Shown here in pieces: positions 31,316 through 39,354 of a stretch of 43,058 nt of DNA. Made by a program: the position numbers and the translations under genes. This DNA comes from an uncultured Bacteroidales bacterium (GTDB lineage: Bacteria; Bacteroidota; Bacteroidia; Bacteroidales; UBA932), in contig CALVDO010000006.1 in NCBI GenBank assembly GCA_944326355.1, positions 80,163-123,220 on the forward strand. Reading direction: 5' to 3'. The notes beneath the pieces were generated by a model that saw nothing but the letters and a program-made list of their open reading frames with translations, was not told the DNA's origin and did not search any database. Positions within the stretch are counted from its first letter, which is position 1; every line of letters starts with the position of its first letter.

Positions 31316-32218
31316 TCAGAGTATTCCCTTGAACGCCTTGGACATCTGCTGCCGCTTGCTCTCCTGCGTCGGATGGACATAGGTGTCCATGGTAATCTCG
31401 ACTCCTGAGTGCCCAAGGATGGAGCTCACCGTCTTGATGTCGGCCTTTGACTCGACCATGAGGGTCGCGAACGAATGCCTGAGCCCGTGGAACTTTATCC
31501 GGCGCACTCCGGCCTTCTGTATCATGTCGTAGAAGAAATTTCTGTATGTCCTTGGCTCGGTCGGCCTGGCCGTCCCCGACAGGAGGAAATACTCCGGCTT
31601 CACCAGCGCGTTGCTCCGCTTCAGGATCTTCAGCAGCTCCCTCGGGATGGGGATAGTCCTGCGGCTGCTCGGGGTCTTGGGCTCAGTGATGGCAATCCTC
31701 GTCGTCTTCATGTCCACGTTATAGACCCTTTCGAGAGTCTTCCTCACATACAGCTCCCCGCGTTCAAGATCCAGGTCCTGCCACTGGAGGGCGCACAGCT
31801 CCCCTATCCTCATGCCGGTGCTTAGGCACAGCAGGATGCCGAACTCCCTGATGCCCGGATGCGCCTGAACGTACTCCGCTATCTTCTTCTGCTCGGCCCT
31901 GCTGTATGCCTCCAGCTCCACCTTGGTCTCCGGAGGGAATTTGACGCTGAACCGCACAAGGGGGAGATCCCGCTTCCTCCTGTGCCAGTTCAGTATCGTG
32001 ACCAGAAGGGTGTACCTGTCCTTGAGTCCCTTCCGGCTGGCATCCATCCCGTCGATCCACTCCTGAAGAAAGCGGGACGTGAAGCCGTCCGGATCCATCT
32101 GTCCCAGCACCGGACCGAGGTGATTCCTGTACATCAGCGCGTATGCCATCATAGTGCTTTCACGCACTTCATTTTTCCTCTCGAGCTTGAACTGCTCGAA
32201 TATCTCATCCAGTGTCAT
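31316..32218 (-). CDS. int: Tyrosine integrase of the prophage
   Basis: A 300-aa phage-type site-specific recombinase. N-terminal SAM-like DNA-binding domain (about residues 1-95), catalytic domain with Arg in STGMRIGELCALQW (about 134), HGLRHSFATLM (H-x-x-R, about 240), LGHSG (His), and the nucleophile in MDTYVHP (about 277). All five signature positions are visible, so it should be active. It overlaps the methyltransferase-like gene by ATGA and so belongs to the early leftward operon rather than standing at a prophage end. The attachment site could not be located. Confidence 0.9.
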   Translation of the reverse strand: MTLDEIFEQFKLERKNEVRESTMMAYALMYRNHLGPVLGQMDPDGFTSRFLQEWIDGMDASRKGLKDRYTLLVTILNWHRRKRDLPLVRFSVKFPPETKVELEAYSRAEQKKIAEYVQAHPGIREFGILLCLSTGMRIGELCALQWQDLDLERGELYVRKTLERVYNVDMKTTRIAITEPKTPSSRRTIPIPRELLKILKRSNALVKPEYFLLSGTARPTEPRTYRNFFYDMIQKAGVRRIKFHGLRHSFATLMVESKADIKTVSSILGHSGVEITMDTYVHPTQESKRQQMSKAFKGIL

Positions 32219-32805
32219 AGGCTCATATCTTTTATTATTCTCATTCTCATGTTTTCATCCCTTATGACTTCCGAAAACGCGAACGCGTCATCGCGCCGGT
32301 TCAGCAGGACATAGCGTGCCTTTTCCGTCTTCTCGAGCACATCACCATGATGGACATATCCCATGATGCCCCGGATAGACAGATTCAGCAGGAGGATCGG
32401 CACCGACCGGTCCGACAGCTCCCAGCAGTCCACCATGTTCTCCGAGGGGAAGAACTCCCACGGGAATCCCTTTCTGCACCTGACCCACCAGTCCGCAATT
32501 ATCATCGACCCGTTCCCCGCCGTGGGCTCGTGGATGATTCCTCGGGGAGTGCCCGTTATCTGCGAGCACAGCTGCGCCACCTCTTTGGGAGTAAAGTCCT
32601 GCTTCGACTTCTTCCTCTGAGCCAGCTCCTCCTCATAGGCCTCCTGAAACCACTCATAAGACAGGTCATGTCCGTTGACGGCAAGAAGCCGCCGGTACTG
32701 CCTGTCCCGCTCCTCCTTCGGAAGAGACAGAATCGTCCAGATCGCCGCCGGAAGATCCAGAAGATCACCAATTTTGAAAAATTCAAATATAGCCTGCTTC
32801 GTCAT
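32215..32805 (-). CDS. Methyltransferase-like protein lacking motif IV
   Basis: A 196-aa protein resembling the N6-adenine methylase domain of type I (HsdM-like) systems: QDFTPKEVAQLCSQITG, the AdoMet-binding motif I in HEPTAGNGSM and a following WELSDRSVPILLLNLSIRGI. The catalytic [DN]PP[YF] motif, expected after GDVL, is absent; the region reads ARYVLLNRRDDAF. So it can probably bind AdoMet or fold like a methylase, but may not methylate. Start at 32805 (MTKQAIFEF); it overlaps the 53-aa gene. Confidence 0.6.
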   Translation of the reverse strand: MTKQAIFEFFKIGDLLDLPAAIWTILSLPKEERDRQYRRLLAVNGHDLSYEWFQEAYEEELAQRKKSKQDFTPKEVAQLCSQITGTPRGIIHEPTAGNGSMIIADWWVRCRKGFPWEFFPSENMVDCWELSDRSVPILLLNLSIRGIMGYVHHGDVLEKTEKARYVLLNRRDDAFAFSEVIRDENMRMRIIKDMSL

Positions 32806-32944
32806 GCCCTTTGCCTTTGCCTTTCCATGTCTTCTCAAGCTCCTCGAAGGTCATGGAGAGCGTGCAGTTCTCCGGTTTGACCTTGTTGCCGCCCCTGCCT
32901 GGCAGTATCGTCGTCCCGAGGGGTTTGCCGTTGCGATAGTTCAT
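32783..32944 (-). CDS. Small hypothetical protein (53 aa)
   Basis: A 53-aa basic protein, MNYRNGKPLGTTILPGRG ... MTFEELEKTWKGKGKG, five bases after the previous gene and overlapping the methylase-like gene by 23 bases. Codon structure and tight packing in the operon support it as real; no family recognised. Confidence 0.5.
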   Translation of the reverse strand: MNYRNGKPLGTTILPGRGGNKVKPENCTLSMTFEELEKTWKGKGKGHDEAGYI

Positions 32945-32949
32945 AATGC

Positions 32950-33126
32950 TTACTCTTTCACCTCTTCATAGTCCATGTATGGAAGCCAGCACGGAGTGCC
33001 GTGTATCAGCAGGCAGATCCGCCCGCCGAAGTCCACGCCTCCGACCTCGAAGACAGCTCCCGTCACCGTGTTCTTTATCTTCATTCCCTTGCGCCATTGT
33101 TGGCGGTCAAATTGCTCCTTTGTCAT
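32950..33126 (-). CDS. Small hypothetical protein (58 aa)
   Basis: A 58-aa protein, MTKEQFDRQQWRKGMKIKN ... WLPYMDYEEVKE. I start at 33126; upstream in-frame codons up to 33213 overlap YopX extensively and give a hydrophobic extension that seems unlikely. It overlaps the YopX gene by 20 bases. Function unknown. Confidence 0.5.
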   Translation of the reverse strand: MTKEQFDRQQWRKGMKIKNTVTGAVFEVGGVDFGGRICLLIHGTPCWLPYMDYEEVKE

Positions 33127-33541
33127 CTCCGCCCTCCAATAGTTCCGAGTTATCATGGACATTACCTTCATGCACAAAAGGAAACATGTCGAGCATAGTC
33201 CTAAGAGGAACATTCCCCTCTATCTGCGTATTCATATCCAGCATTACAAACGAACCGATATGATCACTATAGACAACCTCGAATAAAACACCTAAGGTCT
33301 CCAGCAGGTCGTGCTCCCATATCTCCTTTCCGTGCCTGTCCTTCAGCCCGGTGTACCGGCCGACAGTATCATAATAGACCAAGAGTTCTTCCCCATAAGC
33401 ATCAACATAATCTGGATTATCTGCCCATGTACTGAGATTTGTCCGTATGGCGACGGCACCGGAATTTCTGTGAATTAAATCCCCATAGACCCATTCCCCA
33501 GTACCTATGCACTTCCCTCTGAATTTTATTTCTCGTTTCAT
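33107..33541 (-). CDS. YopX family protein
   Basis: A 144-aa protein beginning MKREIKFRGKCIGTGEWVYGDLI, with VGRYTGLKDRHGKEIWEHDLL in the middle: both blocks are signatures of the phage YopX family (PF09643 as I recall). The function of YopX proteins is not established; they are common in early regions of phages from Firmicutes and Bacteroidetes. Confidence 0.85.
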   Translation of the reverse strand: MKREIKFRGKCIGTGEWVYGDLIHRNSGAVAIRTNLSTWADNPDYVDAYGEELLVYYDTVGRYTGLKDRHGKEIWEHDLLETLGVLFEVVYSDHIGSFVMLDMNTQIEGNVPLRTMLDMFPFVHEGNVHDNSELLEGGDDKGAI

Positions 33542-33578
33542 AATTTATTCATCTTAAAAGTCGCAGTCATAGCGGCGC

Positions 33579-33893
33579 CTATGGCTCAATGTTTCGGGCT
33601 ACATCGCTGTCTATCAGCCCCAGGTCCGTCGCCATGTTCCTGGCCGATACCTCCTCATCCATTTGCCCGAAGACCTTTACAGCTTCCACCTGAATCTTGT
33701 AGATGTCGATTATCTTGCCTGAAAGGTCTACTATCTGCTTTGCCTGGTCGATGCTTACCTTCTCATTGGGAGAAGCGGAATCGTCCGACAGGTTTTTCAC
33801 GCCCTCAAGTGTCTCGAACAAATGCGACTTGAGAGTTTCCAGACTTAAATTGTTCTTCATCGCCAGCATCTTTTGTCTTGCCGTTTCCATCAT
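33579..33893 (-). CDS. Hypothetical early protein
   Basis: A 104-aa helical protein starting MMETARQKMLAMKNNLSLETLK, with DQAKQIVDLSGKIIDIYKIQVEAVKVFG. Start chosen at 33893. The longer frame to 33989 would overlap the neighbouring gene. Many Bacteroidales phages carry a similar-sized protein near primase genes; I cannot name it. Confidence 0.5.
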   Translation of the reverse strand: MMETARQKMLAMKNNLSLETLKSHLFETLEGVKNLSDDSASPNEKVSIDQAKQIVDLSGKIIDIYKIQVEAVKVFGQMDEEVSARNMATDLGLIDSDVARNIEP

Positions 33894-33903
33894 ATTCCCA
33901 TTT

Positions 33904-34251
33904 TCATTTATTCGTTCTTTTTTTCGGTATCTTGAGCGGCTCCAACGCCTCGCACCACGCATTCCACTCCGCCAGGGACATGGGATCACGCCTGATCACC
34001 GGCAGCGTCGGATGAAAGCAGATGTTGATCCGCCCTGCATCGTACAGATGGCAGAGCATCCCGACCAGCACCGGGACATTCTCCTTCGGCACACCATTCA
34101 GATATTCCACCCATTCCATCAGCGGAAAACCGTTCACCCATTCAGCATAACGGTCTGCCTCAGAGGCGATGAATGTGGCGTATCGTCTCCGGAACTCATC
34201 CAATGCGGCACGAGTTCTGAACAGGTATCGGCAGCCCTCATTCATCCTCAT
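33904..34251 (-). CDS. Hypothetical early protein
   Basis: A 115-aa protein starting MRMNEGCRYLFRTRAALDEF and containing EWVEYLNGVPKENVPVLVGMLCHLYDAGRINICFHP. It overlaps the end of the primase-helicase gene by 14 bases, so translation is coupled. The C-terminus is basic (KIPKKRTNK). No family recognised. Confidence 0.5.
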   Translation of the reverse strand: MRMNEGCRYLFRTRAALDEFRRRYATFIASEADRYAEWVNGFPLMEWVEYLNGVPKENVPVLVGMLCHLYDAGRINICFHPTLPVIRRDPMSLAEWNAWCEALEPLKIPKKRTNK

Positions 34252-37200
34252 CTATGCTCCCGAAGATCGACGATGGCGCCTGAGCGACGGACGCCGATTC
34301 CTCCGGACTGTCCGATTCATCCCTATATCCCTGCTGCACATCCAGATCAATGTCATAGTTCCTCTTCAGCTCGTCATAGTCGAAGACCATGGCCGTCGTG
34401 ACCTTGCTCTGCCCGGACTCGGGATTTGACGGAGTATAGCCTGACGGAGTCTCTATCAGCCGGAATCGAACCGCCTTTGCCCGCCCCATGAATTCCGCAG
34501 AATTCTCCAGATAATACTTCAGTGAGTCCGCCGGTATCGTTTTCCCCACACAATCCTTTCCCTCCTTGACATACAGGGACGACAGGCGCTTGAAATTGAT
34601 GAACAGATACTGTTTGTCAGGAGACAGCTCCACGGGAGTCTTCCCCCGGAAAACCTTTGACTGCCCGACTCCGCTCCTTATGTGATAGTCAGCCCTTATC
34701 CACATCTTGCTGCTTGAGACGAGGATTTCGACCGTGTCCCAGAAGCCGGCCAGCTCATTGCCCTGCTGTGTCTTGGCACTCTGGTCGAGACACTTTTCCG
34801 TGCAGATGTCAAGAAGATTCTGATAGGTGAACGGGAAATCCAGCTGCTTTTCCACACACTTGAATGCGGCGAGAACCGTCGCCCAGTTTCTGAGCGTCCT
34901 GTCCTCGACATTTCCTGCCCTCACCCTGTCGTTAAGATCCGACATGGCCTCGTCCCACGAGCTCCTGAAATTGCCCCTGAACACACCGCGCAGCTTCAGC
35001 ATCTGTCCGGTCAGATGGGTGAGACCGTGCCTCTCGATAAGCTTCAGCTCCTCATAGTCCCGCTTCTCCTGATCAGAGAACGCCGATTTGCTGAAGGTAA
35101 GGAACACGAGTCTGTTGAACAGGGCGATGTCAGCCGTCGGCATCTCCTGACCGGACATCACCACTCCGCAGTCCACGGCGGTCGTCTCGCGCCTCTTGTC
35201 ATTGTCCATATTCATGCGGCTCCGCCCGGCGCCGTCCCACAGTCCCTTCAGGAACTCCCGCTTTTCGATGTCTAGGTTGTTCTTGTACTCATCCAGATGG
35301 ACTATCGCATTGGAGACCTCGGCCACGGCTTCCGCAAGTGCGGCCTTTGTCGTGTTGTTGATGTTCGGAGCGATATTGTTGGGGATGAAGAACGAGGTCA
35401 GGGAATGGCCGAGCTCGGACTTGCCAGTACCTTTCGGACCAAAAAGATTCAGAATCGGGAACGATGTCGTCACGCCTGTCACTATGTCCTTGAACAATGT
35501 GGCGACCAGGAAGCAGATAGCGACCTTCGCGTTGTCGCCGAAGACCGTGACGAGCTTCCGAACATAGTCCCGCAGAGAGATGTCGTTTGTCACGGCATAG
35601 ATGAACTTGCGCTGCTGCTGATAACCCGCGACATTGTCCCTGGTGTCCAGCGAACAGCCCGGTATATAGAATTTCTGTCCCCGGATGTTGACGACGCCAT
35701 ATTCGTCCGCCTTCTCGAACACTCCGTCATCGAGGCCACCATTGCCCCAGGCATAGAACCCCCATTTCTTCTGCCACCCCATCTGCCGAATCTCGTCAGC
35801 CGACGGAGTTCCATCGTACAGGTACTTCTTCAGCGCCGTCAATTCATTCTGCGTGGCCTCCCACACGAAATTTCCGGCCGTCTCTGTCCTGGTCTTGAAG
35901 TCCGTGAATGAAACGAGCTCAGACTGATTGAACTTGATGACCGCCTCCTGATGCTTGATGTTCTCGATTCTGAAGATTCTTCTGGCGTTCCTCTCATCCC
36001 TTATATGGAGAATCGGGACGAGGATGAAATTGCTCCACCTCTTGTCACTTGTCCGGGATCCAGCGCCATAGTAGCAGTTGTCCTTGATGTAGAAGCCGTA
36101 CTCCTGCAGCATCCCGTCCATCTTGTCATCCTTTGCCCGCTTGCGGTCGATGGCATTTCTGGCGTTATAGTATGCCGATGTCCACTGCTTCCCGTTCTTG
36201 TACTGCTTAGCAAACAGCTCAAGGTACATTTCCACCGCCGTCTGATCTTTGCATAAGGCCAGAAGGCGGCTCACCTCCTGAATGACGGACGCCATTTCCG
36301 ACTGAGTCGTCTTTCCCTCCATCAACCTCGAACACATCCACGGGATGTAATCCTGTGTGTTCCTCGCCAGGCAGTCCTCGTACTCGTGCGCATGCGTCCG
36401 GAAATATTCATCGGGATCCTTTCCGTCCGGAAGCGTCATGACGCGGACGCTCAGGCCCGCTGCGGTCAGAGTCTCCCCGTGTCTGGCCACGGCTTTGACT
36501 CCGGCCTCATCGGTGTCCCCTATGAGTATTGCCGTGCGGGCGCGCTTCTGAATGATCGAGACCTGGTGCTCCGTCAGAGCCGTACCAAGAGGTGCGACAG
36601 CATTGCATACGCCGATCTCATGAAGCCTTATGACATCCGGATTGCCCTCGCACAACACGACAGCTCCGGAAGTAGCCACTTGACGCTGCGCATTGAACCA
36701 CCCGAAGAGCATGTCGCCCTTATGGAAGAGTTCCGTCTCTGCAGTGTTCAGATATTTGGGGATGTCGCTTTTCCCGGAAATGTCCCTGCCGCTGAAGCCT
36801 GCTATATATCCCGTTCTGCTGTATATCGGGAATATTATCCTCTGCCTGAAGGTGTCGTAATATGTACCGTTGTCTTCATTCTTCTTTATCAGTCCGGACT
36901 TCAGCAGCGTCGACTTTTCCCACCCCTTTGCGGTCATATATTTCAGCAGCGCGTTCTGACCGGGAGCGTAGCCGACTCCGAAAGCATCCGCCGTCTCCGC
37001 TTTCCACCCGCGTTTCGCGACATATTCTTTGGCTGCAGGCGCCTTTCCGAATGACTGCCGGAAAAACTCCTGAGCGTCGCGGTTCGCATTCATGAGAGTG
37101 TTCCGCAGGTACTCTCGCTCGCGTTCTTCCGGAGTCGGCTCACGCTTCTCATACTGGATGTGCAGCTTGTCGGCCAGATACTCCAGAGCTTCGGGATATG

Positions 37201-37435
37201 TCATGTTCCGGTAGTGCATGATGAATGTGATGGCATTGCCTGACTCATCACACTGGCCGAAACACTTGTATATGTTCTTTGTCGGGGACACCTTAAATGA
37301 AGGGGTCTTCTCGTTGTGAAAGGGACAGCAGCATTCATAGTTCGCCCCTTTCCTCTTCAGCTCGATTCCCTCGCCTTCTATGATAGAGACGATGTCGTGC
37401 TCCAGTATCTGATCCTTGACGTATGACGGTATCAT
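34238..37435 (-). CDS. Primase-helicase fusion protein
   Basis: A 1065-aa replication protein. N-terminal DnaG-like CHC2 zinc domain (about residues 33-63: CPFHNEKTPSFKVSP ... YKCFGQC), TOPRIM primase domain (VVLCEGNPDVI near 262, AILIGDTDEAG near 305), and a C-terminal helicase domain with Walker A GPKGTGKS near 666 and Walker B IVHLDEY near 708. It would prime and unwind phage DNA at the replication fork. A poly-G8 tract lies four bases before the ATG (see separate entry). First large gene of the early operon. Confidence 0.88.
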   Translation of the reverse strand: MIPSYVKDQILEHDIVSIIEGEGIELKRKGANYECCCPFHNEKTPSFKVSPTKNIYKCFGQCDESGNAITFIMHYRNMTYPEALEYLADKLHIQYEKREPTPEEREREYLRNTLMNANRDAQEFFRQSFGKAPAAKEYVAKRGWKAETADAFGVGYAPGQNALLKYMTAKGWEKSTLLKSGLIKKNEDNGTYYDTFRQRIIFPIYSRTGYIAGFSGRDISGKSDIPKYLNTAETELFHKGDMLFGWFNAQRQVATSGAVVLCEGNPDVIRLHEIGVCNAVAPLGTALTEHQVSIIQKRARTAILIGDTDEAGVKAVARHGETLTAAGLSVRVMTLPDGKDPDEYFRTHAHEYEDCLARNTQDYIPWMCSRLMEGKTTQSEMASVIQEVSRLLALCKDQTAVEMYLELFAKQYKNGKQWTSAYYNARNAIDRKRAKDDKMDGMLQEYGFYIKDNCYYGAGSRTSDKRWSNFILVPILHIRDERNARRIFRIENIKHQEAVIKFNQSELVSFTDFKTRTETAGNFVWEATQNELTALKKYLYDGTPSADEIRQMGWQKKWGFYAWGNGGLDDGVFEKADEYGVVNIRGQKFYIPGCSLDTRDNVAGYQQQRKFIYAVTNDISLRDYVRKLVTVFGDNAKVAICFLVATLFKDIVTGVTTSFPILNLFGPKGTGKSELGHSLTSFFIPNNIAPNINNTTKAALAEAVAEVSNAIVHLDEYKNNLDIEKREFLKGLWDGAGRSRMNMDNDKRRETTAVDCGVVMSGQEMPTADIALFNRLVFLTFSKSAFSDQEKRDYEELKLIERHGLTHLTGQMLKLRGVFRGNFRSSWDEAMSDLNDRVRAGNVEDRTLRNWATVLAAFKCVEKQLDFPFTYQNLLDICTEKCLDQSAKTQQGNELAGFWDTVEILVSSSKMWIRADYHIRSGVGQSKVFRGKTPVELSPDKQYLFINFKRLSSLYVKEGKDCVGKTIPADSLKYYLENSAEFMGRAKAVRFRLIETPSGYTPSNPESGQSKVTTAMVFDYDELKRNYDIDLDVQQGYRDESDSPEESASVAQAPSSIFGSIDEDE

Positions 37436-37439
37436 AAAT

Positions 37440-37447
37440 CCCCCCCC
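37440..37447 (-). promoter_or_regulatory. G8 tract at the ribosome-binding position of the primase-helicase gene
   Basis: Minus-strand GGGGGGGG followed by ATTT and the ATG. It can act as a very strong Shine-Dalgarno. Homopolymers of this length are also prone to slippage, which would change the spacing to the start codon. Confidence 0.5.
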
Positions 37448-37461
37448 AACAGTTGACGCGT

Positions 37462-37704
37462 TTACTTTGTGAAAGCCCGCAAGCCGTCGTAGTCCCTGAG
37501 AAGCAGGTCGCTGACCATGTCGCCAAGTCTTTCTGCTTCGGCAAGTCTCATCTCGACATCCTCATACTCGATGGACGCCTCTTTCCCGAGCAGATCGTTC
37601 TGATGCATCCTGAGTCCAAGAAGAACCTTTTGCGTTCTAAGATCCCGCTTATAGCTATCCAGAGCACAGCTGATGAGCTGCAGATGTTTTCTCGTCATTT
37701 CCAT
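37462..37704 (-). CDS. Hypothetical early protein (80 aa)
   Basis: An 80-aa helical protein (MEMTRKHLQLISCALDSYKRDLR ... AEAERLGDMVSDLLLRDYDGL), mostly charged helix. Between the Cro-like gene and the primase. No family recognised. Confidence 0.5.
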   Translation of the reverse strand: MEMTRKHLQLISCALDSYKRDLRTQKVLLGLRMHQNDLLGKEASIEYEDVEMRLAEAERLGDMVSDLLLRDYDGLRAFTK

Positions 37705-37707
37705 AGC

Positions 37708-37941
37708 TCATGATTTTTCTTGACCGGGGAACAGCTCTTCAGTCGTGACGCAGAGACCGGTATATTTCATGATCGCGTCCTTCAGCAGCTTTCTGTACAG
37801 AAACTTCGGGACTCGTTTGCCGCGTATCCAGGAATACACGGACGCATAACATACGCCCCCTTTCATCATGACTTCCCCGACAATCTGCTTCTGCTGCCGC
37901 TCCGGGATGTCAGTCCATAATTCCGAAATCGTTTTGGCCAT
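37708..37941 (-). CDS. Cro-like helix-turn-helix protein
   Basis: A 77-aa protein MAKTISELWTDIPERQQKQI..., with GGVCYASVYSWIRGKRVPKFLYRKLL, which reads as a helix-turn-helix with a basic recognition helix. It is the first leftward gene opposite the repressor, as cro is in lambdoid phages. I start at 37941; the frame continues to 38058 but the extra 39 residues (RKDGRPRVAETIPDRGRAG) are rich in G/R/P and unlike a domain. Confidence 0.55.
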   Translation of the reverse strand: MAKTISELWTDIPERQQKQIVGEVMMKGGVCYASVYSWIRGKRVPKFLYRKLLKDAIMKYTGLCVTTEELFPGQEKS

Positions 37942-38213
37942 AATATCATCGTTCTGCTGTGGCCCCGCCCGGCCGCGATCCGGGATGGTCTCTGCAACTC
38001 GGGGCCGTCCGTCTTTCCGGACCGCCATCTGCCTGCGCAAAATATGGTGCATTTTCACTTGTGCCTGCGTTATTTCATAAGTTTCACATTTTTAATATAT
38101 TTGCCATTTGTTTTATTAAAATTTGTAAATAATTTGTCAAATAAGTAGATGCAAATTTGAGCAAAGTTTAGTAAATAAACAACACTTTAATAAACAAATT
38201 TTTCGTCGTGAAA
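37942..38213. promoter_or_regulatory. Lysogeny switch intergenic region
   Basis: About 270 bases between the divergent Cro-like and repressor genes. It contains the two-unit 11-bp repeat at 38121-38142 and a -7-like TATATTTG on the plus strand (38096-38103) without a good -33. Divergent promoters and operators must lie here, but I could not assign the exact promoters. Confidence 0.55.
38121..38142. repeat. Two 11-bp repeats shared with the cassette promoter
   Basis: ATTTGTAAATA followed directly by ATTTGTCAAAT, in 11-bp register. The same unit occurs four times at 16799-16842. Its place between repressor and Cro-like genes makes it the best operator candidate for one of them. Confidence 0.6.
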
Positions 38214-38597
38214 ATGAAATACATTATTGACATAGAGGAGTTCTGCAGAAAGAACAATCTGAAGCAGAAAGACTTGTGCGAGATTACGGGACTCGACAAG
38301 TCGTTCATCTCATCGATCAAGAACGGGAGGAGCAAATTCCCGCAGGACAGGATTCAGAAAATCATAGACGCCGGGAAATACGACGTCTCGATGATCCGCA
38401 CAGAGAAAGATCCGACGGAGGTGACCATAAACAAAGAGGTGCTGGACATCCTGACCAGGCAAGTGGACACGCTCCAGTCTCAGCAGGAGACCATCAGAAG
38501 CCAGCAGATGCTTCTCGAACGCCTCATAAATGAAAAGCTGTCACAAGATGCCCGGCAGGAAGGAGCTGCAGAATGTGCAGATGCCGCCGGAGCATAG
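38214..38597 (+). CDS. XRE-type phage repressor
   Basis: A 127-aa protein with an N-terminal HTH (IDIEEFCRKNNLKQKDLCEITGLDKSFISSIKNGRSKF) like Xre/CI-family repressors and a C-terminal coiled coil (TRQVDTLQSQQETIRSQQMLLERLI) for dimerisation. There is no peptidase domain. It points rightward, away from the lytic genes, and would hold them silent in the lysogen. I start at the ATG at 38214; GTG at 38208 is also in frame. Confidence 0.75.
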   Translation: MKYIIDIEEFCRKNNLKQKDLCEITGLDKSFISSIKNGRSKFPQDRIQKIIDAGKYDVSMIRTEKDPTEVTINKEVLDILTRQVDTLQSQQETIRSQQMLLERLINEKLSQDARQEGAAECADAAGA

Positions 38598-38625
38598 TCA
38601 ATTCCATACTCCGGATAACACCAAA

Positions 38626-39090
38626 ATGAAAGCCGCCATGAAACTCAAAATTTTCTCAACCATTATTATCGTATCAGCCATGATGGCAATATCAGGCTGT
38701 GGTACTCCTACACAGATTTATACTTCTATTCTGGATTTTAGGCCATATTCTGATGAAGGACTTTTTATAAGCCCTAATTCTTATCCTGAAGCGCACAAGA
38801 CATTAGGAGAAATATATATAGAAGTCCATCCAGGAAAATCAATGGCATACGATAAAAGTGACTCAAAATTCCAGGATCCGCTATATGGCCGCCGCAGTTC
38901 CAGACAAGTATATGAAAATTTCAAGTCGGAGGATCTTCTTGAATTATGCGTACAAGAGGCGGTCAAACTCGGGGCCAACGGGGTTTCAAATTTTCGGTTA
39001 AAAGCAATATACACATACACTCGTAATGGGAGACTTTTCAGTCATTATGAGATCACCGGACTGGCGATCAAAATCGAAGAACCGCGCTAA
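38626..39090 (+). CDS. Lipoprotein next to the repressor (lysogenic conversion candidate)
   Basis: A 154-aa lipoprotein. From MKAAMKLKIFSTIIIVSAMMAISGCGTP the signal sequence ends in a lipobox I-S-G-C. The mature part has conserved-looking YGRRSSRQVYENFKSEDLLELCVQEAVKLGANGVSNFRLKAIYTY, vaguely similar to heavy-metal-binding or YbjQ-type folds, but I do not assign one. It follows the repressor by 28 bases and ends before a rightward terminator, so it is expressed in the lysogen. A surface role is likely, for example exclusion of other phages. Confidence 0.65.
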   Translation: MKAAMKLKIFSTIIIVSAMMAISGCGTPTQIYTSILDFRPYSDEGLFISPNSYPEAHKTLGEIYIEVHPGKSMAYDKSDSKFQDPLYGRRSSRQVYENFKSEDLLELCVQEAVKLGANGVSNFRLKAIYTYTRNGRLFSHYEITGLAIKIEEPR

Positions 39091-39270
39091 CTATCTAACA
39101 ATAAACAGGATACCACTAGAGGAGAGAAAGTACTTCTCCGCTAGGCCCGGGACAGAAACGGGACAAAATAGGCCAATTTCCCAAATCTTACCAAAAGAGA
39201 GCAATATGAATGACAAAGACTTACTCGAAAATTTTTTAAAAAATAAAATCTCTGTCTTTCCGCCACGCAA

Positions 39271-39305
39271 GACCGTTCCGGAAGCAATTTCGGGACGGTC
39301 ATTTT
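39271..39305 (+). terminator. Rightward terminator
   Basis: A 10-bp stem with one G-U pair (39271-39280 with 39291-39300), 10-base loop, followed by ATTTTTAC. It probably ends the repressor-lipoprotein transcript. Nothing else convincing lies in 39091-39354; a short frame from 39206 runs through this terminator and is not called. Confidence 0.65.
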
Positions 39306-39354
39306 TACATCTTTCCGCACACACGCCAAGTGAAACACCGCCAAACCGTACATT

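Noticed and set aside
37942..38058. N-terminal extension of the Cro-like gene
   Set aside because: Extra residues are G/R/P-rich and the ATG at 37941 gives a compact HTH protein.
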